64,000 bases of DNA from Mastigias papua (GCA_964019165.1 OZ025275.1:992001-1056000), one strand, 5' to 3'; counted from the stretch's first letter, positions 13,101 to 24,800 are shown. Translations and numbers: made by a program. Notes: a model not told the origin generated them from the letters alone.

Positions 13101-13172
13101 GGAACAGTAGGGAGTATATCATTTTTTGCTGTAGAACGAAATTACAGGCAAATGAGAGAAAGATACCCATAG
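439..13172 (+). CDS. MFSD11: MFSD11 (UNC93-like MFS transporter), 3' part, ten coding exons
   Basis: C-terminal 259 residues of an UNC93-like protein of the major facilitator superfamily, a multipass membrane protein of poorly known substrate. Exons: 439-521, 723-775, 1125-1190, 3725-3769, 4430-4507, 8209-8377, 9679-9742, 11778-11849, 12562-12630, 13092-13172. They sum to 780 nt, exactly 260 codons with TAG at the end, and all phases match. Residues typical of MFSD11 include MLLLSLTTAYTG, ELTFFSGVYG, LLFGIFGKRTNKYGRDPIV, FLLGFGDSSFNTQ and MYSEDSASAFALFK. The short linker exons 439-775 are the variable cytoplasmic loop. All introns are GT-AG except 1191-3724, which starts with GC (AG|GCAAGT). 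The N-terminal half lies upstream of the window. Introns contain a nested gene on the other strand and many repeats. No clear AATAAA was found soon after the stop. Confidence 0.94.
1512..2459 (-). CDS. Intronless NHL-like beta-propeller protein, nested in an MFSD11 intron
   Basis: Single open frame of 315 codons from ATG at 2459 to TAA at 1512, lying wholly in the MFSD11 intron 1191-3724 on the opposite strand. The start MGNAVS fits the N-myristoylation consensus (Gly2, Ser6), so membrane anchoring of a soluble domain is likely. From about residue 45 the protein shows repeating short beta-strand-like blocks. The clearest, near residue 240, reads RGICTDRCGNIVIANGLGN and resembles NHL blades (G-I-x-x-D-x-x-G-N-I-x-V-A). 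No RING or B-box precedes it, unlike TRIM-NHL proteins. A TTTATT (AATAAA on this strand) near 1198 could be the poly(A) signal. Lack of introns suggests an expressed retrocopy or an intronless family. The exact function is unknown; the family call rests on motif resemblance only. Confidence 0.75.
   Translation of the reverse strand: MGNAVSNSEERQLLRPNENEERIQKYSILYDKSHTGRIIELGGRSPHLHSAASYHFMAVYDGVIFVPSSCRGIVHRYCINSGRQLDHVQSKSISTELRGITALKNRKATSRAIIIMGDHGRQCLVAIDVDVNGNVAQELSFATLVECCGLATNGCDKIYATDWAKHTISVFKESSGDSEGFDFRLIKTISHAKLQNPYCMTIHERLLIVGQPMNGSVLIFSDKGNLLKEVSHKALLGKESPRGICTDRCGNIVIANGLGNNVLVIDTNGNGVITLQNSNIVHAKCIRDIKIYEKQIILLASLNEKSFDEEVLILL
3010..3176. mobile_element. Foldback MITE, copy 1
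   Basis: The left arm (TCAGGTCTATTTTCTCCC followed by AACCTAATTGACCAATCA) is an imperfect inverted repeat of the right arm (TGATTGGTTAATTAGATCGGGAGAGAATAGACTTG). The same arms occur, better preserved, in a second copy at 46562-46758. No coding capacity. It lies in the MFSD11 intron, just downstream of the nested gene's 5' side. Confidence 0.7.
4036..4116. repeat. (TA)n microsatellite
   Basis: About 80 bp of uninterrupted TA in an MFSD11 intron. Open frames through it (poly Ile-Tyr) are artefacts. Confidence 0.98.
4700..5240 (+). repeat. Unclassified interspersed repeat, copy 1
   Basis: Begins with a segment like GTACTTGACTGTTCAAAAAG, continues with TTAGGAAAGTTCTG, and contains a short CTGTCTATCTGTGCAACACTG core followed by a tract ending in ATCATGAAAGAG. 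Matching blocks in the same order recur at 38800-39240, where the core has expanded into a long (GTCT)n, and at 21685-21850 (first block only). Part of it (around 5100-5240) looks like an internal second copy. No coding capacity or terminal inverted repeat was seen. Confidence 0.6.
5345..6640 (+). mobile_element. Decayed LINE: reverse transcriptase and 3' tail
   Basis: Remnant of a non-LTR retrotransposon. LGVPQGSCLGPLLF (RT motif) is near 5497-5540 in one frame; FINDLPMVINSAKVHVYTDD, with YTDD in place of the usual YADD active site, follows in another, so a frameshift is present. [17 protein letters not shown] and, after further breaks, KLQNRAARFITGGNYNVPSK are typical LINE thumb and C-terminal segments. 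The 3' end carries GAGGGCCTATTGAAAAGCAG and a short TAATAATAATAG tail. Similar 3' ends occur at 54255-54830 and 60850-61020. It is inactive by inspection. Confidence 0.9.
7935..8097 (+). repeat. Degenerate (TCATTTCATG)n repeat
   Basis: Alternating TCATTTCATT, TCATTTCATG and TCATGTCATT units about 100 bp upstream of an MFSD11 exon. The Ser/Phe/His-rich frames across it are not genes. Confidence 0.9.
8467..8509 (+). repeat. Three tandem 14-bp units (ATCTGCGGGATGCG)
   Basis: Short tandem array in the MFSD11 intron, with three nearly perfect ATCTGCGGGATG cores. Confidence 0.9.
10001..10147 (+). repeat. 21-bp minisatellite, seven units
   Basis: Seven head-to-tail copies of a 21-bp unit containing CACCTCCCTCTACATGAGAG; the early copies have T for C in the first base of the CACC block. 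The length is a multiple of three, so both strands stay open (RDTSLYM or SCRGRCL repeats), but it sits in an MFSD11 intron without splice or start support. There are no spacers, so it is not a CRISPR-like array. Confidence 0.95.
11648..11701. repeat. Short inverted repeat (hairpin)
   Basis: GTCACTCATAGTG is followed after about 26 bp by CACTATGAGTGGC, giving a 12-13 bp stem, 77 bp before an MFSD11 exon. It may be a small foldback element. Confidence 0.6.
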
Positions 13173-14225
13173 CCTCTGGTAAGGTAAACTGATGATCATA
13201 TTTTATTGACTTTTGATTATTAATTATATGTATACGAACATTTAATTTGATCTAATCAAAGGTGGAAGATTTCTGGGGCGAATTCCTTTTCGTTTTGTCC
13301 TCAGCTGAGGAGGGCTAATTATTTTTGTATTTATTTAGAAAGGGCTAACTCTGATTATTGGAAACGTGACGAAGAGTGACGTATAGATATGTTTTCGTTT
13401 TGAAATATATCCTCGTTTTGAAGTTATGGTATTCACACCAGTATAACGCACCAAGCACTAGATACTTCACATAGCCTCGATCTGAAGAGACCTCTTTGAT
13501 TATCGTGTCACGTAGCAATTGATCTAGTTGTAGAGTTTTATGATTCAGGATTTAGATTTTTAGAAAGAAGTTTGAAATACCCATATTTGATACGTTTCAG
13601 CTGGATCTGAGAAAAGTGTTAGAGGTATAGCCAGCTGAGTGTCAATTTAGTTCCGTGATATATCTGTGTTTTCAGCCGTGCTTTGAAAGTTATGGACCAA
13701 CCCATCCACAAAATATTTTCTGCATCATATGGTTTTGTCACCATCACTATCATTGTCATAAATTTATTTAAAGTGGGCTACTTGAAGGAAAAACAGCTAA
13801 ATAACTACTAATTTAGGCGTGGTATACACACTTTATTTACAAGGAAAAAACTTAGAATATACAATACGTATTTAGAAAGATATGGAAATTGCATAAACTC
13901 AGTAGATAAAATGACAGATTTAACCTTTCCATTTGTCTTTTGTTGGTTCAAACCCAACATGTTAATTGTGTTTTGCATAGCCTAAAGTGCCATTTATCGC
14001 AGTTCCTAGATCTAATTTTCTTAAAAAGGAATTTATGAGAGTGGTTGATTGCATCATTTCATTGGTAGGAAATTGCTATAGCTTATTCCCTAGATAGACT
14101 ATAGTCTCAACCCCCTAAGGGAAGTTGTTCTCACTTTGGGACGTTTAGCGTCCTTGCCATTCCTTTAATTCTAGCAGATAAAATTTTCGTTCCCGGAAAG
14201 TGTCTTTCATGTACGGTTGGTTTTG

Positions 14226-14270
14226 ATCTGATTGATCTGATTGATCTGATTGATCTGATTGATCTGATTG
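14226..14270 (+). repeat. 10-bp tandem repeat (TGATCTGATT)n
   Basis: Between four and five units in intergenic DNA. Confidence 0.95.
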
Positions 14271-15189
14271 AGCTTCATAGTTCTCAGTTATAAGCAACCC
14301 TAGCATCCTTATATGGAGTGACACCGAATCGGTTTGTTCCAAGAGGAGACCAGAATGATGTCGATTATCGCTGTATGGGACGTGCAAAACCCTTCCGTGA
14401 GCGTAATTTATTATACCATATTTTCAAAGCATTCAACTAAAATTGTAAACACTGGCCTAATGTTATATTTTGTCAACTCATATGCAGTATGGTCAAAGTA
14501 TATAGTATGAGGAATTTTTATGACGTCATAATGTTTGTATTCTTCATTAGAAAAGGCACCCTTTCTTCGTGTGATCAATGTCTTATTTGATACTTGTAAT
14601 TTTTTTCAATGTTTTCTAATCATCAAGCATATCACTTCAGTTTAGACCTATGCTCCTTACTTTTTTGACTGCAATCGTCCTTTCCTTCCTGAAAGCAGTG
14701 CATTAATTTAGTGGTATAACCTGAATCTTGCACGTGTCAAGCAGTCGCCCTTGAAAGCGACCTCAGATACAATTCCTCATGTGTGTTACCACCATGGAGA
14801 TGGTTACCACATTTTGTTCATTAACTTCCCACTATTCGCTGTATATAATTTACACTTGCGTTTTGATTGTCCCTGATATATACAGTACTCCCTCTACTGT
14901 CTGGCCGATACGCCACACAACGTTTTTAAAAGGGGGTCGGATATTCCAGAAATGCCGGTTAAATAACTTGCTCTTCTGGACACCGATGCACAAGAAAAAG
15001 TTAATATAAATAGAAAGTACCCTTATCCCACCCACGTACAACTCTTATCAAAGCGATAGCTCCCAAACTGATCTTTGCCTTTTCTGGCGCTTTATTTTTC
15101 GCTGTTTGCTAGTGGTGGCAACTATGATTGCTGCAGCGAAACACTCCTCCTCAGAATCCATGATGAAATGAGGAAGTTGTACAGAAATC

Positions 15190-15272
15190 GTTCCAATTTA
15201 TTGGATGAGTGTAAACAGGCGTTTTCATCCAATAAATTTGATGATCCATCTAATCGAATCCAATAAATTGGA
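15190..15272. repeat. Inverted repeat around CCAATTTATTGGA
   Basis: TTCCAATTTATTGGATG near the left end pairs with ATCCAATAAATTGGAC at the right end, and a further CATCCAATAAATTTG lies between them. It is probably a small foldback element. Confidence 0.6.
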
Positions 15273-16591
15273 CAGTGTATTTCAGGCTTAAGCCACGAAG
15301 TGTCCCCATGGGTTTCCCCCTTGTGTCACATGATAGGAAATTTTATGTTTTTCGTCGTTTCCAAATTAAAAGTTTGGAGTCACTCAGGAAGAACGTTTTC
15401 TTTTCATACCAAGCGCAACGACATCCGCATCCTTCACATTCCTCCACTGATTTCAAGCCCGTAGCTAGACGTATGCTTCAGGGGTGGCAAAATTGTCTTG
15501 GGAAATCATGTGACACAAAATCTGAGAGCCTATTTCAGACTTATTTGCTTTCAAAATGGTCAAAATCAAACTGGTAAATGTGTGCGCAAGGAAAGAATGG
15601 ACTGTCTTGGAAGGGCCAAAATTGAGATCAGTCAAACTTCACGAGATATCTCCTTAGCTACAAGATAGGACAATAACAAAGAACTGCAGAAAAATTTCCA
15701 GGGGTGGCAAAAAGCTAGCAGCCTATAATACAGGGGTGGCATTTGCCACCCCATGCCACCCCATAGCTACGGGCCTGACTGATTTCATGTGTAAAACTTA
15801 ATTCTGTTGTGTTTGCACCGATTTCTGTATCCCTGACGTAGTTTTTCGAACAAGTTTAATACGTTACTAGTGTAATCAATTAGTATATTTGTCTCACTTT
15901 CTTTTTTAAAGCGCACAGAGTTAAGCCGGGTTTGGCTAACGTAAAATTCGGCTTTACTTTGTTATTTGGAACTTTGGACATTTTACTTCCTCGTCTGTTT
16001 GACCTTTGGACAGTTCACTTCCTCTTTTCTTCAGCTACACTTGGACAACTTACTTCCTCCTTTCTTAAAGCAACCTATGGAACGTGAAGCAGAAAGATGA
16101 CTACTTCTGCGGGTTTTTTATACTCGTTTTCTTAACTCGATTGGCCTGTTTTCTACGAACAGCACTAGAAGACATTGGCATATGTCCATGCCACCCTTTG
16201 TCCTTGCAAATGGTCGATATGAACCTCGTTATCACCTCACTTCCTCTACACCTCACTTCCTCTACACCTCACTTCCCAGGTGCCTTACTTCTTGGCTAAA
16301 TAAAATATTGGACCAAGTGCCTATTCATTGTAATATGCGCTGAAGACTAAAGTGAATGGACACTTGTTTACTTCACCATTATTACTTCGTTTTCTCGGCG
16401 TACTGGCATGAGATTTTTGTGTTGGTACCAGTGACTCACGGGTATACGACAATAAAGTAGCCTAATTGCTTTACTTTGGTGTAAACGCAAAATCGACTGA
16501 ATAAATCTCCGGCGTGATCTTTACACGTACTTTCTTTAGCGAAACAGCACCTCCTCACAACAGTACTGCCTCACGAGTCTTCCTATCCTAA

Positions 16592-16858
16592 GGGAGCGGT
16601 CATTATTTATGACCGGGGTGGGAACTGAAGATAAAATAGTGGGGTAACTGAAAAAAATAGGCTGTGTAATAAGTTTTGGCCACGGGAGTAGTGTAAAAAC
16701 ATGCAATATTTAAGCATTAATCCACACTTGCTTTACTTTTTTTCCTTTGGTAGGGTAAAGAAAATTTGACTTTAGCAAATGGTGGGGTAAAACTTTTTTG
16801 AGGAAACATAACGCTTTCTCTTCAGTCCCCACCCCAGTCATAAGTAATGACCGCTCCC
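16592..16858. mobile_element. Foldback MITE with about 40-bp terminal inverted repeats
   Basis: The left end GGGAGCGGTCATTATTTATG, continuing ACCGGGGTGGGAACTGAAG, is matched in inverse orientation at the right end (CTTCAGTCCCCACCCCAGTC, continuing ATAAGTAATGACCGCTCCC). The arms differ at only a few positions. The interior is AT-rich and non-coding. I could not fix a target-site duplication by eye. Confidence 0.8.
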
Positions 16859-19071
16859 GAAGTTTGATGGAATTCTATTGAATCTGGTGGCACCAGTTTT
16901 GTTTGGGGATTGGGGATGCAATCACTTGCTCATTTCACACCGCCCAGGTTAAGTATAAATCCTACCTGAAAGTCGAACTCTATATTTGCTACTGCAAGTG
17001 TTTCTAGACAAAAGCAACATATATTAATTAGGAATCTGGATCTGCTTTCTTTTGAGTACCACGTAAATGTTATTTCATGATGTTACTGGTGTCATGATCA
17101 TGTGATGGTTTTAGGAAACACTTATTATATTTCATTTATTGTTCATGATTCTTTGACTTTGAACTCTATCTTGTACTTTTTCTTTGTGCTCGTGAGCTCT
17201 TGGAACAATCAAAAAGGACTTCATTTCATGTTTCATATACAAACAACTTGGCAACATTACAACCATGTACTCGTGGCCTCGCTAACCATATGACGTAGCG
17301 TATTGAAGCCTCGACTTTCTAAAACTAAGTTTATCATAATGTGCATTGACACAACATGATTAGCAGGTTGGAAATGGACTTAGGCCAGACGTCAGCGAGT
17401 TGCAACAGACTCTTTTGCAAGTGCCAATTGTCCATTCATTTTTGTTGCTTCAAATACCTCATTGTTTTCCAAAGTTTCCCTCAATTAAATTAAGCTTACA
17501 TGATTCACATGACAAGCTTGTGACTGGTGTGAGTCGTTGTTTTGAAGACGATGTCATTCCCATGGAGATTTTCGCATCCCTTTGGACTTCTTTAGAATTC
17601 CCTCTACGGCCTACTATTGTGGAGAATCTATGCTAGAGCTGTGTCTGGTATGTATGCCTCTCCTCTGAGGTTTGTTTAGCGTGTTAGAAAAACTTCCTAG
17701 TGAATGGGAGTCAGAAGCCATTCCTTTGGTTGAAAAAGATACTTGTCTCCTCGACATGAACATTCGCTTTCTTTCAATCAAACGTGACCTGATTGCTAGA
17801 AAAGAAGTCAGAGAAATACTCTGCTTTACTTTTTCAGGAAATCAGTAGAAGGAAAGGAATCTCTCTCTCTCTTATTGTTGCAGACACGCACAACTGTATG
17901 CAGTAAGAAATCCCATGGTATTCTACATACGTTTGTTCTCTTCAAATCAGATTTCGTATGCAGCTATGCTAAATTAATAACCAACCTCATCGCTTTTATG
18001 GTCTCCAACCATTATCATTGGGAGCCATCTTCTGTTGACTTTGCAAGAGTACTAAAGAAATCAAGGGTTGCTCTCTTTGAAGAAGCAATAAGTGCTTGTG
18101 GGATTTTTCCGTTTTCGATTGTATTTAGTGGGATGCAACTCTCAAAATGCATTCCCTCATGGCATCATTAAGCGTATGGTGTATTTTGGCTGTAAAGTCG
18201 CTTTGCTTAGCATTTCTCTTACAAAGACCAGCAGTAGGTCAGAATAGCGTCCTTTGATAGTAAACTTCAGTAAATTTCCCCCACCGCTGTGAGAGCGTTA
18301 CTTGGCAGCGTCATTGATTGCGGAAGGAACTTGCCAAGTTTCATGTGTTTCATTGGCATAGCCACGAAGCTAGCGATGGGCATGTGGAGGAATTGCCCCC
18401 CAAGCTAGAAGATTTTGTCCCCCCTTGCCCGCCAAAAAATTGCTATGCTGAAAGTGTGTTTTTGCGTAAAAACTTAGAAAATAGACAGTTTGACACAAAA
18501 CAACCCTAATATCTAAAGGATGTGGTTTCAAAAAGTTAGTCTGGGGCTTCCCCCAGATCCCCATCCTGCCTATGCGCTGGTGGCCCCACCCCCACCTTTT
18601 CAAACTGGTTTCGTTTCTGGTTTGGCCTCTAACTTTGTAACTCAAACCTGAGCCTATGGAGGCGAAATAAACTTCAACTCACCCCTGTGACAATGTAATA
18701 CAACTGCAATAATTTCTTTTTAAATATCAAGCTGAAAAGAATCTCAGAGAAAATACATGTGCTTGTGAGCAATGTTTTGATTTTAAAACTATAGCCTAGG
18801 CTTTAGAAGGATACGTAGCAATAAATTGACATACTTCAAATAAGGAAGTTTTTGTCTTGTGCATTTATTTGAAGAGCAACTCAGATCACTGATTATGTTA
18901 TGGTTCGACATGCGTGTATTTGTGCAACCTTGTTTGAAATGTATGGAGGGTGGCATCTCGTTCTACATGATATAGTATACTTGAATATGGAATCGTAAAT
19001 GTTACGCGTATTTCTGGCATAGGTTTCTTTTGGATTTGAAGGGCGTTTTCTGACCATATACACATTTCGCG

Positions 19072-19724
19072 TTAAAACGTTGCTAATCGAATCAATATTA
19101 TAGTAGAAAGATAAGAAGTTGCTCTGATAGATAAGCGTAGTAATAAAAGATAAAATGTTTGGAAGTTTTTCAATTCTTCTGTACGATTAAAGGACGCTTG
19201 ATAACGTGCGTAAATAGGAAAACTATCATGTTTTCTTGAATTACATCGTGCACCTGAAAATTCAAATGAAAAAAGCTTATGTAAATATTCAAACAAGGGT
19301 CATCAGGATGAGAAACTGCAAAATTCAATCCTGTCCTCACAAGAAAAACAAATTTAAGGGATACATCTCCTACAAGTCCAGAATGCCATTGATTATCATT
19401 ACTTGTTATTATTTATCATAAATTATAATTAATTATCATGAATTATTGGTTCTATCAATAAGCATTGCCGCCTCTCTTACTGATAGCTTCTTACATTCTT
19501 AAATTTATGTTTACATAATCATGCATGGATGTCGAATGATATATTTATTAATAACTTATGACAAATCTTACCAGAAAGCAACAAGCGATATGACCACGGA
19601 TGCCATTTGTAGTACCAGGCCAGTCGCATGGGCTGAAAGAATTGGATGTTACAGAATCATTCAAAGTAGTAACTCGGCGTACTTCCAATTACTTCATATG
19701 TATACATAAGATTAATCTCAAGAA

Positions 19725-19815
<91 letters not shown>

Positions 19816-21547
19816 CTATATATAAATAAGTTGAAGGAAAGAAGAGAGGTTCAATATATACGTTTCTTTAGTTCTAGATGGATATAAATTCTTCCTCTTT
19901 GAAGCATTACCAAGAATATTTGTTTTCTACTTTTACAAAGATGTTTTTATTTTATATCCTAAGGAGAATAGTAAAATGATTCAATTTCAGTAAAAGTAAT
20001 CGATGAGAAATCTCTCTTTTTATCATCGACTATATGAATACTTTTGTTTCCATTACTCATTTCGATTTGAAAACACTTACAGCAATCGTTGCCTGTGCAA
20101 ATGGTGGAACAGGTCGTCTGATTGACGTACACTTTGTTGACACATTTTTGTGAAGTGAAATTGTACTGTGCATTTTTGACGTTTGCTCCATCACAGCACT
20201 CATTTTTGTAGCAATCTGGATTGGCATGACTGCATGCATCTGCAAAAGGAATGTCCTGAGTTCAATCATATGGCTCAATAGACTTCTATTTATTACATTC
20301 ATTTGCCAAGATTTAATCAATATAGTTTCATCCAACTTGCGCATATTGGTTTTAAATGACTTTCCTGTCAAGCAACTTCTAGGCTAGTTATAGAGCAAGA
20401 ACCAAGGTTTCGGTACATCATAGGACAGCAATATTGTATACTAGAAACTGACGTAAATCAAATGATCCAATACAGCATAAGATATGGCATAACACTTACT
20501 CGCAAAATTTTCATTTTGCCTCCTTTTCAAAGTAGACATAACATATTTACTCGAATATAAGCCTAGTTTCAACTTTGGGCAATAAATTGATTTTCTTTGC
20601 AGGAACCCTTCGATAGGCTTACCATAAAAATTGCCAACTTAATTTTTTTCCAAAGTACCATTTATATTGGTTTTTCTAAACCAATATTTATAGAGAAAAA
20701 CTTGTAAAAAGCTTCAATAGACTGCAGTAAGCATTATCTCATCTGCATGACTTAAATATGTATAGTTTCCAAAAGAATTGCGTGATTTAACCATCTGATA
20801 TTCATTTTGACGAGAAAAGAGATATTATGTTGTTTGTTTCATCTATTTTTAGGTTTGTACATGTTCGCTATTGCAGGCATAAATCCTCATACGAGCACAT
20901 CTCCCCCATGTGAACCTTTGGTCACCCCTTCCTTTGCATTGTGAAAAATTCCTCCAATTCAGTTACTCGTGTATAGGCCTAGTGTAATATTTTGAAAAAG
21001 AAAATTTTTGGGAAAAAACTAGGCTTGTATTTGAGTATATGCTGTACATGCTACTTCATTGTTGGGGCCAATTTATCCGTCCTCTCAAAAGTAGTACATT
21101 TGCTTCAAATTACTTTCATTTTCAGTAAGATCTACCCTCCTATAAGATGAGAATACATGAGGTTGTGTTTGTTGATAAGTTGATAATTATTATAGTAAGT
21201 ATTATATTATAATTTATTATAAATAATAAATGATAGTAGGCTTCTTTACTTGGATTAACCCAGACTGATGATGAATGTGCTGCTGCTGCTGATGTGCTGG
21301 GAGTAGACTGTATTCCCGCGGCTGGTGTAGTCGACGTTCCGGCATTCGCGGCAGCACCTGTAGCAGCTGGCGTAGACGTCATCGCGACATTCGCTACGGC
21401 ACTTGTGGGTGTCGTTGCATTATTTACTGCAGCAGGCGTAGATGAAGCTGCTGCTTGAATGGCCGGTGTCGTTGTTTGTGACATAACAGTAGACACCTCT
21501 ATTGCGCATTGAATGATGGCGCACACCAGTAAAGTCTTTAGTAAACC
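19072..21547 (-). CDS. Gene A: secreted mucin-like protein with a shortened 8-cysteine module (partial model)
   Basis: I do not recognise the family. Exon 21547-21250 follows a CCCTAG acceptor in phase 0. It encodes a hydrophobic signal-peptide core (LLKTLLVCAIIQCAI) and then a Thr/Ala/Ser/Pro-rich, probably O-glycosylated stretch with repeated STPAA-type units. It splices in phase 1 to exon 20239-20081 (53 codons), which encodes a module with spacing C-x6-C-x4-CC-x16-C-x10-C-x3-C-x4-C and N-glycosylation sites NFT and NQT. The phase-1 donor GCT|GTAAGT follows. The start-codon exon upstream of 21547 was not found. The final exon is uncertain: 19253-19072 has a strong acceptor (TTTTCAG), the right phase and a hydrophobic C-terminus, but does not look like a clear GPI signal. 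The phases match those of genes B and C. Confidence 0.6.
19727..19812. repeat. (TA)n microsatellite
   Basis: About 85 bp of TA in the putative last intron of gene A. Confidence 0.98.
20544..21040. mobile_element. MITE-like element with TACTCGAATATAAGCC ends
   Basis: The left end TATTTACTCGAATATAAGCC, continuing TAGTTT, is mirrored at the right end by AAACTAGGCTTGTATTTGAG, continuing TATA. ATAGGCCTA-type internal repeats lie near both ends. It sits in the gene A intron between the mucin-like exon and the cysteine module. It resembles the element at 63028-63387 in its overall 'ATA-GAAGCC' end style, but is not the same sequence. Confidence 0.65.
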
Positions 21548-21684
21548 CTAGGGCAGAAATAAACACCTAAATTAGTAGGCAACTGATTAATATGATGGCA
21601 TGTTTTACACTAGATTCTATCAGCAGTCTTGTTTCCTCGACCGCGAGATTTCAGCTCGTTGTGTACACGCTTTTCTTTATAAGA

Positions 21685-21850
21685 ACACAGTTTATAGGAA
21701 AGTGGAAAAGTAGTACTCGTCTGCTCAAAAAGTTAAGAAAGTTCAGTAATGAGTTTTTGAGACGTAAGAAAGTTGATATGTTATATATCTTTAAAGCCGC
21801 AATATTTACTTAAAATAATCATCCTTAATTTGTCCAGATTTCTTCTGTTC
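21685..21850 (+). repeat. Unclassified interspersed repeat, copy 2 (partial)
   Basis: Carries GTAGTACTCGTCTGCTCAAAAAGTTAAGAAAGTTCAGTAATGAG-like sequence, matching the opening block of the repeats at 4700 and 38800. It lies just upstream of the gene A signal-peptide exon. Confidence 0.5.
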
Positions 21851-24800
21851 ATCTCTGTATTCGAGTGTTGTATTTGTATCGTATAGAACAACGCGTGTAA
21901 GCTCCTTGTCTATCATATCACCAGTAATTTTTTACATAAAGTGTCGGTTGCGATATCAGAGTTTTAGTATATCTAGGAGGAAAATGACATGGAACCAAGA
22001 GGTAAAGTTGTATGGTATCCCTTGACGCCCCTTTGGCGAATCTCGAATTGCAGATTAAATCTCGCTAACGACTCCATAGCTGTCTTGTTGTTTCATGAAT
22101 CCCGTTTTAATGGAATTTGCCTGTTATTAACTACCGAGTGAATTACTGCGTACCACGCTTCCCTTCAGCTAAGTGCTGGACGCATCTCGTTTGGTTTAAT
22201 GTTAATTTTTCCATTAATGACATCGTTTACCGTTTAAGTGTGTGGACCGAAATTCCTCGAATATGTGTCTGTATGTGTAAGGAGTCATTAGGATTTGTAA
22301 CTTCCTTTTTGTGACAGAACTTTTCTGTTGTCAAATGTTAGATCCATTTGCGGGACCCAAGCCAGAACACTTTTGCAATTAAAATGAAAGTTCTTTGAAG
22401 CTATAAATAACTCTCTAAGGCAGGAGATATTTAACCTGCTGTTGTGGTTTTACCTCATCACACAGCCTATGGCTACCCGGCCCTTCTTGTCAAAGAACTC
22501 GAGTTTCTAAGGTTGCAAATCACATGCAAAAAGTTGACCTCGACTTATACGGTGGCGATATATCCACCCCAGTCGTTTACAGGAAATTGACGAAGAAAAA
22601 TATGTCCGTTGCAGTAAATTTTCGCACGCTGAATCAACGCTAGTGCCAATGAAGACGAAATGGAGTGATAGTCTGGGAATCGTTATGTTCATAATAAAAA
22701 TAGTAAGTTATACTAATCGAAGTATACGCCATTGATTGGTAGGAGTTGTGTATTTTCAAATCCAATGTACGCCAAGGCGTGCGGTATTTACAAGTCACAT
22801 CCAGCAATTTGCCTACTGAAGGCCTCTTCTACGCCCCGATTAACGCCCGTTCTGAACAACAAAAGTTTTTCTTCTCAAGCGAACCTCTAGTTTTACGCAC
22901 CAGTAACTATCTGGCAATAGGAGCTAGTGAGAAGAACAATCAGCCCTTTGAAATAGAACATATGGCTTGATAAAGATGGAAACAATTGCCTCTGTTCAGT
23001 AGTTCAATAGTTCAAAGAAACTTAATCATTCAGCTGCAATCAACTGTTGTCGTAGTAATTTGAGATGCCATTGCGATAAGGCCAGTTGGCGGGGCATTTT
23101 TGGGGGAAAATGAAGACAATTATGATTGGTTTTATTTCAAGTCTCAATGCTATTTGACTTACAATCCAAAGGGTCTATATACGTACTTACAACGTGAATA
23201 GTTACCATAATTCCCTCATAGACTTCTTGGAATTACATCATCTCCAATTTCTTCAGTTCTTCCATTACTCTTTCAAGCATAACATAGTTGTTTCTTCTCT
23301 CTTACATTTCCTTAGCTGAAGAATTTCAGCATGCCCCTTGTCTATAGAAGAATCGTTCCTCTTCTTCAACGCATTATCTAAAGCAGTCGTTTACTGCCAC
23401 CGCGATTGTTATACGCGCATTTCCGCATAGTAAACGTGAATTCTGTTGCGCATATACATTAAGACTTATCGACAAACAAGATTGCATTTAGTATGCCTGT
23501 AAGGAGTCTAGTAAAGCTACTTATCGTTGAGGTTGATTCTGAGATAGAGTTCTGCAATTCATCGAGCGCAAATTGAAGCTTTGTCTGTTTGAGTTTCATG
23601 ATAAGCATGACACGCCTTTCTCGCATATTCGACATGCGTCGCCAATATGTCGATTGCGGAGTGCTTTACTTCAAAAACTGATCAACCTGTATCTTAAGGT
23701 GTACTCACCATGCTTTCTTGTACTTGTATCGTTAAATTAAAGAGGAAGATATCTCACTGTAGCTTGTGCGTTTTTAACGGTGTCGCCGTCGGTTATCCGT
23801 TGCCAATGAGTGGTCGAAAATAGCTCTGGTGTCCAGTTTGCGCGCAACCAGGAAGCTGTTTGAAAAAAACCCAAATATGGAGGGTAATGATCACATGTAG
23901 TCCACCGTAGATCTGATTGGTCAAGGAATCGATTCCATGCCAACGGATAATTGATTATTAAGTTACATCATACGTTGCAAAATAACCATTTATTCAAAAT
24001 CAATGGTACTGCTGTGCATTGTGCATTTTGTACCATATAATTGTTAACTGATGCAGTGACTGATGCAGTGGTACGGGAGAAATGTTGCGAAAACAGATAT
24101 ACGAAATAGTGCATATCGTCAGATTCACATAGACGGGCCAGTTATATGCTACCTTACAAATTAATGCCATAAAGTTTCATATCCAGTATTTTTCAGTATT
24201 AACATTGAAGGTTGAAAAAGCAGTAACATGGCACGGATTGCCTCGCTGGCGGTCAGAATCTAAATCTAGATATGTAGTCATCCTCAACGTGAGTAATCCC
24301 CCAGTGATTCTAATTGCTTAGGTCACCATGGCTATCAATGTCAACATGATTACATCATTACGATCATCATCATTATCATCAACAATACAATATTGAGCAT
24401 CATCTCATTACCGTATGTACATTTACAAAGCCTGTGTGCCATGTAATTTAACAAATTTACGAAAACTCCCTTCTTTCAAGGACGAGCTCAAATGTAACTA
24501 CATGTACTCTATAATCAAATCAGAAATAAAATGTGTGTCTACAGTTCATTGTATCATCTACGTGCAAGAACGTAAAATAACCAGTCTTTTCGGTGTTCAA
24601 CTTTGCAAAGAGCCTTAAAGCTCATCTTGTTATGACTTGACTTTTCTGCTACTCAACCAGAAACCTTGGATATAAGAAAGACAAAATTATGAGGACTCGA
24701 TCCCCAACAAAGAAAGCAAATTACCCTAAAACTAAAGTAAGTCCCCCCCCCCCCCCATCTCACGACCTTGCGCAAAATGATGCGTATAAAATGATGCGGC

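Larger units (their letters stand above)
13173..19071. other. Intergenic, no gene recognised
   Basis: Between the MFSD11 stop and the cysteine-rich gene cluster. It contains a decameric TGATCTGATT array (14226-14270), an inverted repeat with TCCAATTTATTGGAT arms (15190-15272), degenerate transposon-like sequence rich in GGGGTGGCA and GCTACGGGCC (15470-15780), a foldback MITE (16592-16858) and another degenerate stretch (18380-18660). Open frames at 17400-17636 and 17875-18171 lack recognisable similarity or convincing splice partners. Confidence 0.6.
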
